Shown here: one piece after another, positions 25,620 through 35,500 of the stretch
Numbering within the stretch: position 1 is the stretch's first letter
How the letters are laid out: each line of letters begins with the position of its first letter
Origin: Bacillota bacterium
GTDB lineage: Bacteria; Bacillota; Clostridia; Christensenellales; Pumilibacteraceae
DNA: 64,000 nt
Assembly: GCA_009777485.1 (NCBI GenBank)
Contig: WRLT01000002.1
Span: forward strand, 1 to 64,000
Direction of reading: 5' to 3'
The notes under the pieces: generated by a model
Database searches by the model: none
What the model saw: the letters and a program-made list of their open reading frames with translations, nothing else
Told to the model about the DNA's origin: nothing
Translations under genes and position numbers: made by a program

Positions 25620-28182
25620 GGAAAAAATCGAAATTGAACGCCAGGCAATCGCCGACAAGGTAATTGCCAGCATCGAGCGCGAACCGCTTACATGGTCTAG
25701 CGGTTGGCATAGGGTTAACGCTTGTCCGCACAATGCCAAAACCGGCAAGGTGTATAACGGCACCAATTTTTTGATTTTGTTAATTCAATCGGAAGATAAA
25801 GGCTATGCCGACCCGCGCTGGGTAACGTTTAACCAAGCAAAAGAGCTAGGCGCAAGCGTCAAAGCCGGTGAAAAGGCAACGCGTATTTTTCATTGGAACG
25901 AGTACGACATCAAAACTAAAACCGTGCCGGATTGGGACGCGCTGCGTAAGCTGTCGCTTGACGAGCAGCTGCGTTACCGCAGCGAAAATATTCGTTACAG
26001 CGTCAGCTATCATAGCGTGTTTAACGCCGAGCAGGTTGACGGCTTGGCCGAGCATAAACTTGAAACAATGAGCAGCGAGGAGCTTGCAAAGCAAAACACG
26101 CTTATCGAGCGCGTCCTGGCCGCATCGGCCGCGCCCATCCGTCATGAAGGGGGCAGGGCAATATATGACTGGGAAGGCGATTTTATACAGCTTCCGCAAG
26201 TAGAAAGCTTTAAATCTATGCAGGATTATTACGCTACCGCGCTGCATGAAATCGCACACAGCACCGGGCATAAAAGCCGCCTTAATCGCGGCTTTGAGAA
26301 AGAAACCCATGCCGACTATGCAAAGGAAGAGCTTAGAGCCGAGCTTGCCTCGATGTTTATGCAATCAGAGCTAGGGATTGTGTTAGACGGCGCGCATTTT
26401 GAAAATCACAGTGCCTATGTTCAAAGCTGGCTTAAAGCGATTAAAAACAACAAGGACGAGCTTTTTAAGGCAATTAAGGACGCAGGCGACATTGCCACCT
26501 ACATACACGAGCATTACGCCCGCGCTGATGCGGCGCACGACCAAGAGCACGCCGCTACCGTTTCGGAAAAAGAAAACATAAAAAAGGAATCTATTGCCGC
26601 AGTTAATCGCGCCGATGCCACGCACCGACAAAAGGAGAATACGCTTTGGCAAGCGTATTCCAAAGTTAAAGTCGACAATCCGGACGCGCTTGTTTTTTAC
26701 CGCATCGGGGATTTTTACGAACTTTACGGCGACGACGCGGTAACGGCGGCAAAAGAAATCGACCTTATTCTAACCAGTCGCGATGTCGGCTTAGAAAATC
26801 GCGTACCGATGTGCGGCGTACCGTTCCACGCAATGGAAAACTATTTAGGTAAGCTTGCTAGCAACGGCTATAAAATCGCGGTTTGCGAACCAAGTGGCGA
26901 GGTAAAAAATCACGGCGCGGTCGCGAAAGAAGAAAACACAAAAAAAGATGAGGAGAGCGAATTGACAAAGCAAGAACAATACCTTAAAGAGCGTGCTATG
27001 TGGGGCGATGGGTTTGATATAAATATCCGTCCTAACTTATCCGACTTTGACGATGCCTTTCGCGAAGCTTGGGAGCAAGCGCAGGAGCGCGGCGAAAATT
27101 TAAGTTTTTCGCAGTATGTTCAGAATGAACGTGAAGATTTTATATATTCACAAATTTCGGGTGAATTAGTTCAAACACACCGCGAATTTGTGAGCGCAAA
27201 GCTTACACCGTATCAACAAAAAAATCAAGACCGCATAGACGCAATAGAGCGAAACACGCCTGCGGAAATGAAAACCCTGCCGAATTGGTGCGTGTATAAG
27301 ACGTTTTACGATACACAAAGCAAGTCGCGTAAGAAGTTTATTTTAAAGGCGTTTGACGCGCCGCAGGGACAAAAGCGGGCAAGTTTTAACGACCCCGCAA
27401 CGTGGACGGATTTTGCGTCCGCGCTTAAATACGCCCGTGAGAACGGCTGCGAGGGGCTAAGCTTTGCCATGAAAGGCAGCGGGCTAAACTGCATTGATTT
27501 AGACGGTTGTTACGAAAACGGTGTTTACAGCAATTTAGCAAAAGCCGTTATGGGTGATTTAAAGGATACCTACGGCGAGCTGTCGCGCAGCGGAAACGGT
27601 TTGCACTATTTTCTAAAAGACGACCTTTTAGAAAACGGCAAATTTAAAAACCGCGACCGTGCCGACAAGCCGTCCATAGAGATATTTGACACATGGGGCT
27701 TTATTTCGATGACTGGCGCGCGTGTAAACGAAACCAGCAAGCTTTCCGCCGCCACGCCCGAACTGAAAGCTTTCTTGCAAGAAAGGGTAGGGGAGAAAGC
27801 ACCCGTTGTTAAAAAGCCTGCGTATACCAACACGGCGGCCGACAGTGAGGTAATAGAGCGCATTCGCCGTTCCAAAAAAGGCGCGGACTTCGATACGCTG
27901 TATAACGGAGGCAGTATGTTTTCTAAAAGCGGCGGCGCACCCGACAACAGCCGCAACGATTTTGCCATGCTGAATATTTTAGCCTTTTTTACCAACTGCG
28001 ACGCAAGCCAAATGGAACGCATCTTTCGTTCAAGCGCGCTGTATCGACCGGAGAAAGCCCAAGACTACATAACGCGGTCGGTTACTAACGCAATCGATAC
28101 ACTGCAAAAGCGGCCGACTAATTTCGGCGACGGGGCGGGGAACGGCAAGCCTTCGGGCGCAGGAGCAGGGGCGGGCAAGTAA
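25609..28182 (+). CDS. ArdC antirestriction - MutS_I - primase fusion protein
   Basis: Polyvalent 857-residue protein. Residues about 1-120 are an ArdC-type single-strand DNA-binding domain. Residues about 190-300 form a zincin with metal motif HEIAH. Near residue 345-430 is a MutS domain I look-alike, with FYRIGDFYELYGDD, which includes the Phe-x-Glu mismatch motif, and VPMCGVPFHA. The C-terminal about 330 residues resemble a phage/plasmid primase-polymerase: a CIDLDG acidic motif, then SGNGLHYF, IEIFDTWGF and the NILAFFTNCDASQM tail. ArdC proteins shield incoming DNA from restriction. The MutS part lacks all ATPase domains, so it cannot do full mismatch repair. Confidence 0.8.
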   Translation: MTHKEKIEIERQAIADKVIASIEREPLTWSSGWHRVNACPHNAKTGKVYNGTNFLILLIQSEDKGYADPRWVTFNQAKELGASVKAGEKATRIFHWNEYDIKTKTVPDWDALRKLSLDEQLRYRSENIRYSVSYHSVFNAEQVDGLAEHKLETMSSEELAKQNTLIERVLAASAAPIRHEGGRAIYDWEGDFIQLPQVESFKSMQDYYATALHEIAHSTGHKSRLNRGFEKETHADYAKEELRAELASMFMQSELGIVLDGAHFENHSAYVQSWLKAIKNNKDELFKAIKDAGDIATYIHEHYARADAAHDQEHAATVSEKENIKKESIAAVNRADATHRQKENTLWQAYSKVKVDNPDALVFYRIGDFYELYGDDAVTAAKEIDLILTSRDVGLENRVPMCGVPFHAMENYLGKLASNGYKIAVCEPSGEVKNHGAVAKEENTKKDEESELTKQEQYLKERAMWGDGFDINIRPNLSDFDDAFREAWEQAQERGENLSFSQYVQNEREDFIYSQISGELVQTHREFVSAKLTPYQQKNQDRIDAIERNTPAEMKTLPNWCVYKTFYDTQSKSRKKFILKAFDAPQGQKRASFNDPATWTDFASALKYARENGCEGLSFAMKGSGLNCIDLDGCYENGVYSNLAKAVMGDLKDTYGELSRSGNGLHYFLKDDLLENGKFKNRDRADKPSIEIFDTWGFISMTGARVNETSKLSAATPELKAFLQERVGEKAPVVKKPAYTNTAADSEVIERIRRSKKGADFDTLYNGGSMFSKSGGAPDNSRNDFAMLNILAFFTNCDASQMERIFRSSALYRPEKAQDYITRSVTNAIDTLQKRPTNFGDGAGNGKPSGAGAGAGK

Positions 28183-28518
28183 ATCCTCTTTGTGTTTTCA
28201 AGCCCAAAAAATTCTAACCGATTAGAAAAAGCGGGGTTCTAGGGGCGGCAGCCCCTGGCGCACGGCGCGGAGCCGCAAGCCCCCGAAAAAACGAGGCGTT
28301 ATCGATGCAAAACGCTTACTTTTTTACCCCAAATGTCAGGGAGCAGGATAAGAGGTGATACACTTTGCCCTTTTATAGCCGATTTGCATCTATATAGAAT
28401 GGCAAAAAAGTGTATCACTTTAACCCAAAACGTGTATCACGTTGTATCACCCTTTTTGGGGGAGAAGTCGGAAACCGACTTTCGTTAAAAAACACAGAAA
28501 AAAACAAGGAGTTTAACC
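28183..28518. other. Probable origin of transfer (oriT) region
   Basis: A 336-base gap just upstream of the mobilisation genes. It begins with a GC-rich hairpin zone (about 28230-28290). An inverted repeat follows: 28355-28369 with 28401-28418 (GTGATACACTTTGCC and its complement with a 3-base bulge). The core GTATCAC recurs directly at 28412, 28434 and 28444. Position and structure are those expected of oriT; the nick site cannot be placed from sequence alone. Confidence 0.55.
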
Positions 28519-28992
28519 GTGGCAAGACCTAAAAAACCCGATATTAAAAAGAACACGTTCTTAGTGCGCGTAGGCGACGACGATACGCTTACGCTGTTAG
28601 ACGCGCTTTTTAAAAGCGGGCTTTTTGCGTCCCGAAACGAGCTGATAAATCGCTGCTTAGATGCGGGCGCGGCGCAGCTGCACCGAACGGTTTTTACATC
28701 GAAGGGCAAAAAGCTAGCGGCGCCGCTTGCGCTGCCCGACACAAGCAACCCTTTCGATATCGGCCGCGCCTTAAAGCAAATCGAGCATACCACCGACGAT
28801 ATGTTTGTAGTCGCGCACATCATGGAGGATTTACTGACAACGCTTTTTAATGTCGAATACGCAAAGCTTAGCGGCGAGCCCGTCGCCGCTGACGATATGC
28901 TTTCCGGGCGCTTGGCGCAGCTGCCCCAAAAACTGCAAAGCGTTAAGGCTGAAATCATACGGGCAAAAATGTACAGGGAGGGCAAGCAATGA
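28519..28992 (+). CDS. MobC-like / ribbon-helix-helix relaxosome accessory protein
   Basis: 157 residues starting at GTG 28519 with an AAGGAG-type site. A basic N-terminus is followed by a short ribbon-helix-helix-like region (residues about 12-50, with SRNELINRCLD). The rest is helical. It sits between the probable oriT and the relaxase, and overlaps the relaxase start by 4 bases, so a role in binding oriT is likely. The family call rests on context and general pattern. Confidence 0.65.
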   Translation: MARPKKPDIKKNTFLVRVGDDDTLTLLDALFKSGLFASRNELINRCLDAGAAQLHRTVFTSKGKKLAAPLALPDTSNPFDIGRALKQIEHTTDDMFVVAHIMEDLLTTLFNVEYAKLSGEPVAADDMLSGRLAQLPQKLQSVKAEIIRAKMYREGKQ

Positions 28993-30281
28993 GCAAAGCT
29001 TTATTTAACATCGCGTACACCGCGAAAACACCGCCCGCGAAGTTGAAGGGCGAGGCACGCGCCGATTACATCGCGCGGCGCAGCTTTTACGATATGACGG
29101 CTGGGTACAATTATTTTGTCTACATGCTTAACGAGCGCAAAGTAGAGAAAAACAAGGACGCGCTGGATTACTATACGCGCGGCGGTACAAACAGCGGCTT
29201 GTTTAACGCGAAAGGCAGGCTTTCGGCAGCTGATGCGGGCGCGCTTAAAGAACGCCTAAAAAGCACCGATAGCATTATTTGGCACGGCTTTTTAAGCTTC
29301 GACGAGGAAACCAGCAAGGGCTTTACCACACAAGAGCAGGCAATTAAATTTATGCGGCAAAGCTTTAACGCCTTTATCGACCGCACGCACTTAAAGCGCG
29401 ACAATATCGAGCTTTTTGCTGCCCTGCATACCGATACGGCGCACCATCATCACATTCATTTTGCTTTTTTCGAGAAAGAGCCGAAACGCCGCGACAAAAA
29501 CGGCAAACTGGGCTACACAAAAGTGGGCAGCTTCGAGCAAAAGGCCATTGACAATTATTTAGTGGCGGCCAATATGCACCTAGACGAAAACGCCTACGAA
29601 TACTACAGCGCGCGCGACCGTGCTATGGAAAGCCTTAAAAGCATAAAGCTGTCTGCTTTGAGTGAGGAGAAAGCTTTGCGTCAAAAGCTTTCCGAGCTTG
29701 CCCGCATATTACCCCAAGAGGGGCGGCTGCAATACAATGCAGAGCAAATCGCGCCTTTTCACAAAGACATAGACGCGGCCGTAAACTTGCTAATTTGTTC
29801 TAACCCTGCCGCGCTTAGCGCGCACACGGAAATGCAGCGGCAGTTCGCGCTTAAAGAAGCAGAGGTTTTGCGGCTTGCCCAAGAGAACGGCTTGTCGTAT
29901 GTCAATAACCGCAGGCTTACCAAAGCACAAATGCAAGAGCTGTTTGTAAACGGACAAGCAAAAAACATTACGCAAGAGGGCATTAAGCTAGACAACATAG
30001 ACTACATCGCTAAGCTGCGACTAGACTATCAGGCGCGTTTAGGCAACTACGTTTTGGGCTTAGTAAAAAGCATGCACAAGGAATACCGACAGCCGCGCCG
30101 CGCAAAGGTAAACGACTTACACTTAAAAATCCGTTCACGCCGACGCGGGCGCGGCGCGCGCGAGATACTGCACAATGTTTTAAAATCACTAGACACTACG
30201 ATGCACGGCATAAGTCGCGACTTTACCAAAAGCTTAAAGCAAATCGAACACGAAATACAATATGAGGTGGCACATGGATAA
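28989..30281 (+). CDS. MobL-type relaxase
   Basis: Nicks oriT and leads the strand into the recipient. The histidine triad is clear: ALHTDTAHHHHIHFAF near residue 145. The N-terminal tyrosine region (RSFYDMTAGYNYFVYML, residues about 30-47) offers candidate nucleophile tyrosines. Helical basic sequence follows to the C-terminus. The layout (430 residues) matches the MobL (MobP-like) group found in Firmicutes elements. The coupling protein gene starts inside its last codons. Confidence 0.8.
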   Translation: MSKALFNIAYTAKTPPAKLKGEARADYIARRSFYDMTAGYNYFVYMLNERKVEKNKDALDYYTRGGTNSGLFNAKGRLSAADAGALKERLKSTDSIIWHGFLSFDEETSKGFTTQEQAIKFMRQSFNAFIDRTHLKRDNIELFAALHTDTAHHHHIHFAFFEKEPKRRDKNGKLGYTKVGSFEQKAIDNYLVAANMHLDENAYEYYSARDRAMESLKSIKLSALSEEKALRQKLSELARILPQEGRLQYNAEQIAPFHKDIDAAVNLLICSNPAALSAHTEMQRQFALKEAEVLRLAQENGLSYVNNRRLTKAQMQELFVNGQAKNITQEGIKLDNIDYIAKLRLDYQARLGNYVLGLVKSMHKEYRQPRRAKVNDLHLKIRSRRRGRGAREILHNVLKSLDTTMHGISRDFTKSLKQIEHEIQYEVAHG

Positions 30282-32502
30282 AAACAAGAAAAAAATAATG
30301 GTTATCGTACTACTGGCAATCGGCGCGGTTGCGCTGCTGTTCTTTTCTGCGTTTATCGTTTCGCTGATATTCCGCAGCAGCTTTTCGTTGGCTAATCCGT
30401 ATGTTTACGCGCTTTGGGGCGCACTTATCGGCATAGCGTTAATCGCGCTTTTGTTGAATCACAAAACGCGCATGGGTAAACGCGTTTTAAAGGTCAACAA
30501 AGACTTAGAAGATTCGCGCTGGCTGACGTGGGGCGAGATTAAGAAAAACAAAGGCCTTACCGTTACCAAGCTTTCGCGGCTTAGTACCGTTAAAGACGGC
30601 GTGCCGATTTATGCAGAAAAAAAGGGCGAGGATATACAAATTGTGTTGGCAAAAACCATACATACTTTGGTTGTCGGAACAACGGGCAGCGGCAAAACTA
30701 CTACGTTTGTAGACCCTGCCGTGCAAATTTTATCGCGCTGCCAGACAAAGCCGTGCATGGTTATCACCGACCCGAAGGGCGAGATATACAAACACCACGC
30801 CGAAAATCTCAAAGAGCAAGGCTATACGGTAAGCTTAATTGATTTAGCGGACATTTACCATTCCACGCATTGGAATCCGTTTAACGATGTTTGGAAGATG
30901 ACCGACCGTATACAGTCGGCAATCGATTCAAAATCTCTATGCTGGAATCGCGGGCGGTACGAATTTGACGGCCGCAAATACGATACGTTCAGCGAGGCGG
31001 AACGGGAGTTTGGCGTCTTTGTGCAAGAGCTGACGGACGAAATATATTTAGGCATTCAAGATTTAATCTATGCTGCTTGTCCGATAGAAAACAAACACGA
31101 TTCCACCTGGCAAAAAGGCGCGCGCGATTTAATATTCGGGCTTGCGCTAGCGATGTGGGAGGACGTGCGCGACGGCTACATGACCCGCAAGCAGTTCAAC
31201 TTGTTTAATTTATCCGAAAACATCGCCAAGTATTGCACAGGGGATTTCGACCAAATTAAAGAGTATTTTAATAACCGCGATAGTTTTTCAAAAGCGAAGA
31301 ACGCCGCCAACACCGTGCTGGTTTCGCAAGACCGCACGCTTACCTCATACTTAGGCGATGTTAACGCCTATTTCAACTGGATGGCAGATAAGGGAATTGT
31401 CGCGCTTACCAGTTCTAACGAGATTGAGTTTGACGAGTTTGACGAGCGGCCGAATGCACTGTTTTTAAAAATTCCCGATGAAAAAGACAACCGCCACAAG
31501 CTTATCGCGCTGTTTATTACGCAGATGTACAAGGCGCTGGTTGCCAAAGCCGCGCTGAATAATCGGCGCGGGCTTACCAAAGAGGCGGAGCTTTTTCGCA
31601 ATGTGTATTTTATCATGGATGAGTTCGGCAATATGCCCAAGTTTCACCACATCGACAAAATTATAACCGTCGGCCGCAGCCGTAAGATTTTTATGCTGCC
31701 CGTCATTCAAGATTTTAAGCAGCTAGAAAACCGCTACGACAAAGAAATTGCCGCAATTATCAAGTCGAACTGCCCGATTAAGATTTTTATTCAAGCGGGC
31801 GACAAGGAAACCACCGAGGAGTTTTCCGCGCTGTGCGGCAAACACAAAGTAAAAAAGGTAAGCTATTCCGAACAAAAGGAGTTAAGCATTTCAACGTCGG
31901 CCGAAGAAAAGCCGCTGATATTTCCCTCAGAGCTTGCCAACCTAAACGACGCGGCGGCGGGGCGCATGGGCAACGCGGTGGTGCTAGCAGCGGGAAAGAA
32001 TCCGCTGCGTTCAAGGTTTACGCCGTGGTTTAAGGCGCAAGAGCTGTACAGCATAGGCGATGCGGCCGAGGACAAAAAACAAGCGGAGGTTTTTGACGAG
32101 GCGGATTATTACTACGATATAACCAAGCGCAGCGCATTTGTTGCGGAGCTTGCCGCGCTTGAAGAGGAGGCGGACGGCTTTGCGGACGAGCTTTTAGAGC
32201 AGCTTAATCTCGAAGAGGAGAACGGCGGCAATGCCGACGGCCAAGTTACCGCGATTGCCAAGCGCATTTATATTAACTTAGACAAGCTGATTGTGGCCAA
32301 GCTGAAAGACAAGCTTTCGATAGGAGATTTTGCGCGGCTTGTAAAAATGGATATTTCTGCAAAGATGGCGTTTTTAGAACAGCTGGTTAAATCGGCGGTA
32401 GAAAAGAAAAACAATTTCTTATTATTCGATTTAGCATACATAAAAAATCACATTCGCACGATGTGCTTTCCCGAAAGCCAGGACAACACATCGGGTGCTT
32501 AG
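30274..32502 (+). CDS. VirD4/TraG-type coupling protein
   Basis: Inner-membrane ATPase that feeds the relaxase-DNA complex into the channel. I place the start at ATG 30274, seven bases after GAGGTGG; a second ATG at 30262 lies inside the relaxase and lacks a site. Two membrane helices lie in the first 70 residues. Walker A GTTGSGKTT is near 130, Walker B FIMDEFGNMPKF near 445 and the VIQDFKQLENRY segment follows. The 742 residues end in a charged tail. Confidence 0.9.
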   Translation: MDKNKKKIMVIVLLAIGAVALLFFSAFIVSLIFRSSFSLANPYVYALWGALIGIALIALLLNHKTRMGKRVLKVNKDLEDSRWLTWGEIKKNKGLTVTKLSRLSTVKDGVPIYAEKKGEDIQIVLAKTIHTLVVGTTGSGKTTTFVDPAVQILSRCQTKPCMVITDPKGEIYKHHAENLKEQGYTVSLIDLADIYHSTHWNPFNDVWKMTDRIQSAIDSKSLCWNRGRYEFDGRKYDTFSEAEREFGVFVQELTDEIYLGIQDLIYAACPIENKHDSTWQKGARDLIFGLALAMWEDVRDGYMTRKQFNLFNLSENIAKYCTGDFDQIKEYFNNRDSFSKAKNAANTVLVSQDRTLTSYLGDVNAYFNWMADKGIVALTSSNEIEFDEFDERPNALFLKIPDEKDNRHKLIALFITQMYKALVAKAALNNRRGLTKEAELFRNVYFIMDEFGNMPKFHHIDKIITVGRSRKIFMLPVIQDFKQLENRYDKEIAAIIKSNCPIKIFIQAGDKETTEEFSALCGKHKVKKVSYSEQKELSISTSAEEKPLIFPSELANLNDAAAGRMGNAVVLAAGKNPLRSRFTPWFKAQELYSIGDAAEDKKQAEVFDEADYYYDITKRSAFVAELAALEEEADGFADELLEQLNLEEENGGNADGQVTAIAKRIYINLDKLIVAKLKDKLSIGDFARLVKMDISAKMAFLEQLVKSAVEKKNNFLLFDLAYIKNHIRTMCFPESQDNTSGA

Positions 32503-32532
32503 ATAAATTAAAAAATTTCGGAGGTAATCATT

Positions 32533-35500
32533 ATGAACACAAAGAAAAAAACCATTGCACTGCTGCCTTTGTTGGCTGTATTAACGCTTTTTGCGGTGTG
32601 CGCAGCTTTCTTCCCGCGTAGCACAAAGGAGGCAAGCGCAAATACCACAACAACCATTCTGAACGAGCAAAGGGCGAGGGTTTTGCACTATTCAACTGGG
32701 AGTAGTACATTCCTATATTCGCAAAATTTAACGGCAACTATAAATCAAGCAAGAGTTTCAGATGCGGAAAGTGTTTTGCTAACTGTAAGCTTTTCCCAAA
32801 ACGAATTATCTCAAAGCGGCACCCGCTACATTAGAGGGCATACAATTGCTATTTTGTATCGTAATAACAACCGCGTTGCGGCTATGGAGGTTTGCCGCAT
32901 TAGCATCAATGGAATAGGTAATTATGTTACAGATAGCAGTGGGTGGGATTGCCCGTATGATTGTGAGTTTTGCAGTTTGCCGATACAAAATCGCGGAGTT
33001 TCCAGCGGTTCAGTTACATTCCCACCTATTACACAAAACGGCATTTATGAGTTGAAAATAGAAGCGCATTACCATAGAGATGGAAATACTGGCTACCGCG
33101 AATATTCTAGTAGTCGTTTTACCATTGACAGAGTAACGCCAGAAATTTTAATGCCGCTTGGTGCACCGTTTCTTAACGGTGGACCACCTAATCCAAGCTA
33201 TGGGTTTCGTGTAAATTACGGTGTTTCCGGAGCAACGCTTTATTATAAATATAACGCAACAGGATATATAAATTGCACTATATTAAATTATGATTCATGG
33301 TTGGAAATGCCTGCAATAATGAATGATGCGCCTATGTTAAATTTTTCAATTCAAGGAAAGTACTGGATAAATGAGCGGTTTCCTGCGGGAAATGGTTTTC
33401 AAAATCCACATAGTGATTTTTGGACGGAAGGATTTTACAGTTTTATGGTGGTTAGCAATGCCGGGCGCATAAGCAGCCATAGTAATTTTAGCATAGATGG
33501 AACTCCTCCCGTTATAAGCTCTATTATTCCAAACGATGGTTTTACCAATTCTGCTTTTACTGTTTGGGCTAGCGATTCAATAAGCGGCGTGGCAAGCTTT
33601 CAGTTTTCAAAAAACGGCGGTACATGGACGAATATAAACGGAACGTCGCGCACGATTAACGTATCCGACGGTGAGGGAGTGTATCAGTTTCGAGCAACAG
33701 ACCGTGCAGGAAATACTTCGCCGATTTATTCGATTACACTGGATTTAACGCTGCCTACGGGTTCGATTACCAACGCGGCGGGCACTGCACTCGGCGCGTA
33801 CACAAACGCCGCGTTCCGCGCAAATTTCAGCGATGCCTTGTCGGGCATGGATTATTGCCAAATAATGCGCCCTAATACTACGGCGTGGCAAAGCTACACC
33901 GCAGGCACACTTATAGCGGCCGACAGCGGCGACGGGCACTATCAGTTTCGCGGCTACGACCGCGCCGGGAACGTCCGCAGCGTATCCATTACGCTGGTTT
34001 TTAATCCGCCGATTGTTGCACTAAGCACAGACGCAGCGGTTACCAACGCCGCATTTACGTTTACGGCCGAAAGCGATTATTTTGCCCGAATGTATTACAG
34101 CCTTAACAGCACAGACGATTTTACCACTTTGCCGCAGCGCAGCTTTGAAGTTTGGCGCAACACGGCAAACAACGGTGTTTGGCGTTTTTACGCCGAGGAT
34201 TTGGCAGGCAACGTATCCGAGCTAAAAACAATCGTTTTGGATACGATTGCGCCTGCGCATAATACGTTGCCGCAATACACTAACCAAAATATCATCTTCG
34301 CGCCGACGGACGCTTTTGGCATCGCGGCCGTTTATTACCGATTCGGCCGAACTGGAAGCTTTACCGTATTTACTGCCGAAGCCTTTACGATAGCGGCATC
34401 GGAAGAAAATAACGGAGAGCATTGGTTTTACGCAGCGGATGTCGCGGGCAACCTTTCCGAGCCGCAGCGCGTAGTATTAAGAGTAATCGACACGTTTGGC
34501 AATCTAGCAGAAATCCAAAACGCGTATAAGGTAACGTCGTGGTATACGGCAACTTTGCCGGGGCGCATTTTTAACACTACCACGCGCAACGTGGCGGGCG
34601 TGTATTCGTTTGCCGATTATGAAACCGCCTTGCGCTTTGCAATCGCAATGGAATTTGAATTTCGCGTACAGTCGATTACAGGCGGCTTTTTGTATGTTAC
34701 GGCATCCAACGAAAGCATTGCGCAAATTTACGCCTCGCGCGCCCTCCTTGACCCGATTGTCGAACTGTACGCTAAGGGCTACCTATCGGGCGAGCAACGC
34801 TTTGTAAACGGACATAACAACTATCAAACCCCTGTCAATGCTGATTTAGTAGCCGACCCTACCGCCTTAACGCGGCAAACACATACCCTGCCGGCATTTT
34901 TAAGTGCGTATGCCGCATTGCCGCTGTATATATGCCCGCACGAGTTTAGGTTTAGAGAGCTTAGCGGCGGTATTCCGCAAAGCGTAGAGCTTTTACTGCT
35001 GGCAAGCGATACGCAAACGCTGACCTTCTTGCCCTTATCCGTGCCTTTCGACACACGGCTGCTTAACTTTCTGCAAAGCACGGACGCGGCGCGGCAGGGC
35101 TATTTTTTGGTTAGCGAAAGCGATGCCGCAGGAAATATAGAGCAGTACATCATTTACCTAGACTTAACGCCGCCCGAACTTAACGCTGTTGCGACGCTTG
35201 GCAGCGGCGCGCAGCAGAGCCTTACCTTCGATGCGGCTTATATAAACACCTTTGCGGGAACGCTGTACTATACGGGCTTAGAGCTTACAGGCTTTTTTGA
35301 TAACGACGAATTTTCGATGCTGCGCATATCGGGGCGCGGCATAAACACCGTATTCTTTGCACACGAGCAGCTGCCGCACCTGCATTTCGATGCAGATTAT
35401 TACGGCCGCTACCGTATCGAGCTGTACGACCGAAGCTTAAATACGCTATTATTTGACGTGTGGATTGCGGGTGAGCCGCCGCGCCTATCTACAACCAGCT

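Noticed and set aside
30262-30273. ATG 30262 as the coupling-protein start
   Set aside because: It lies within the relaxase gene without a ribosome site; the next ATG at 30274 has GAGGTGG at good spacing.
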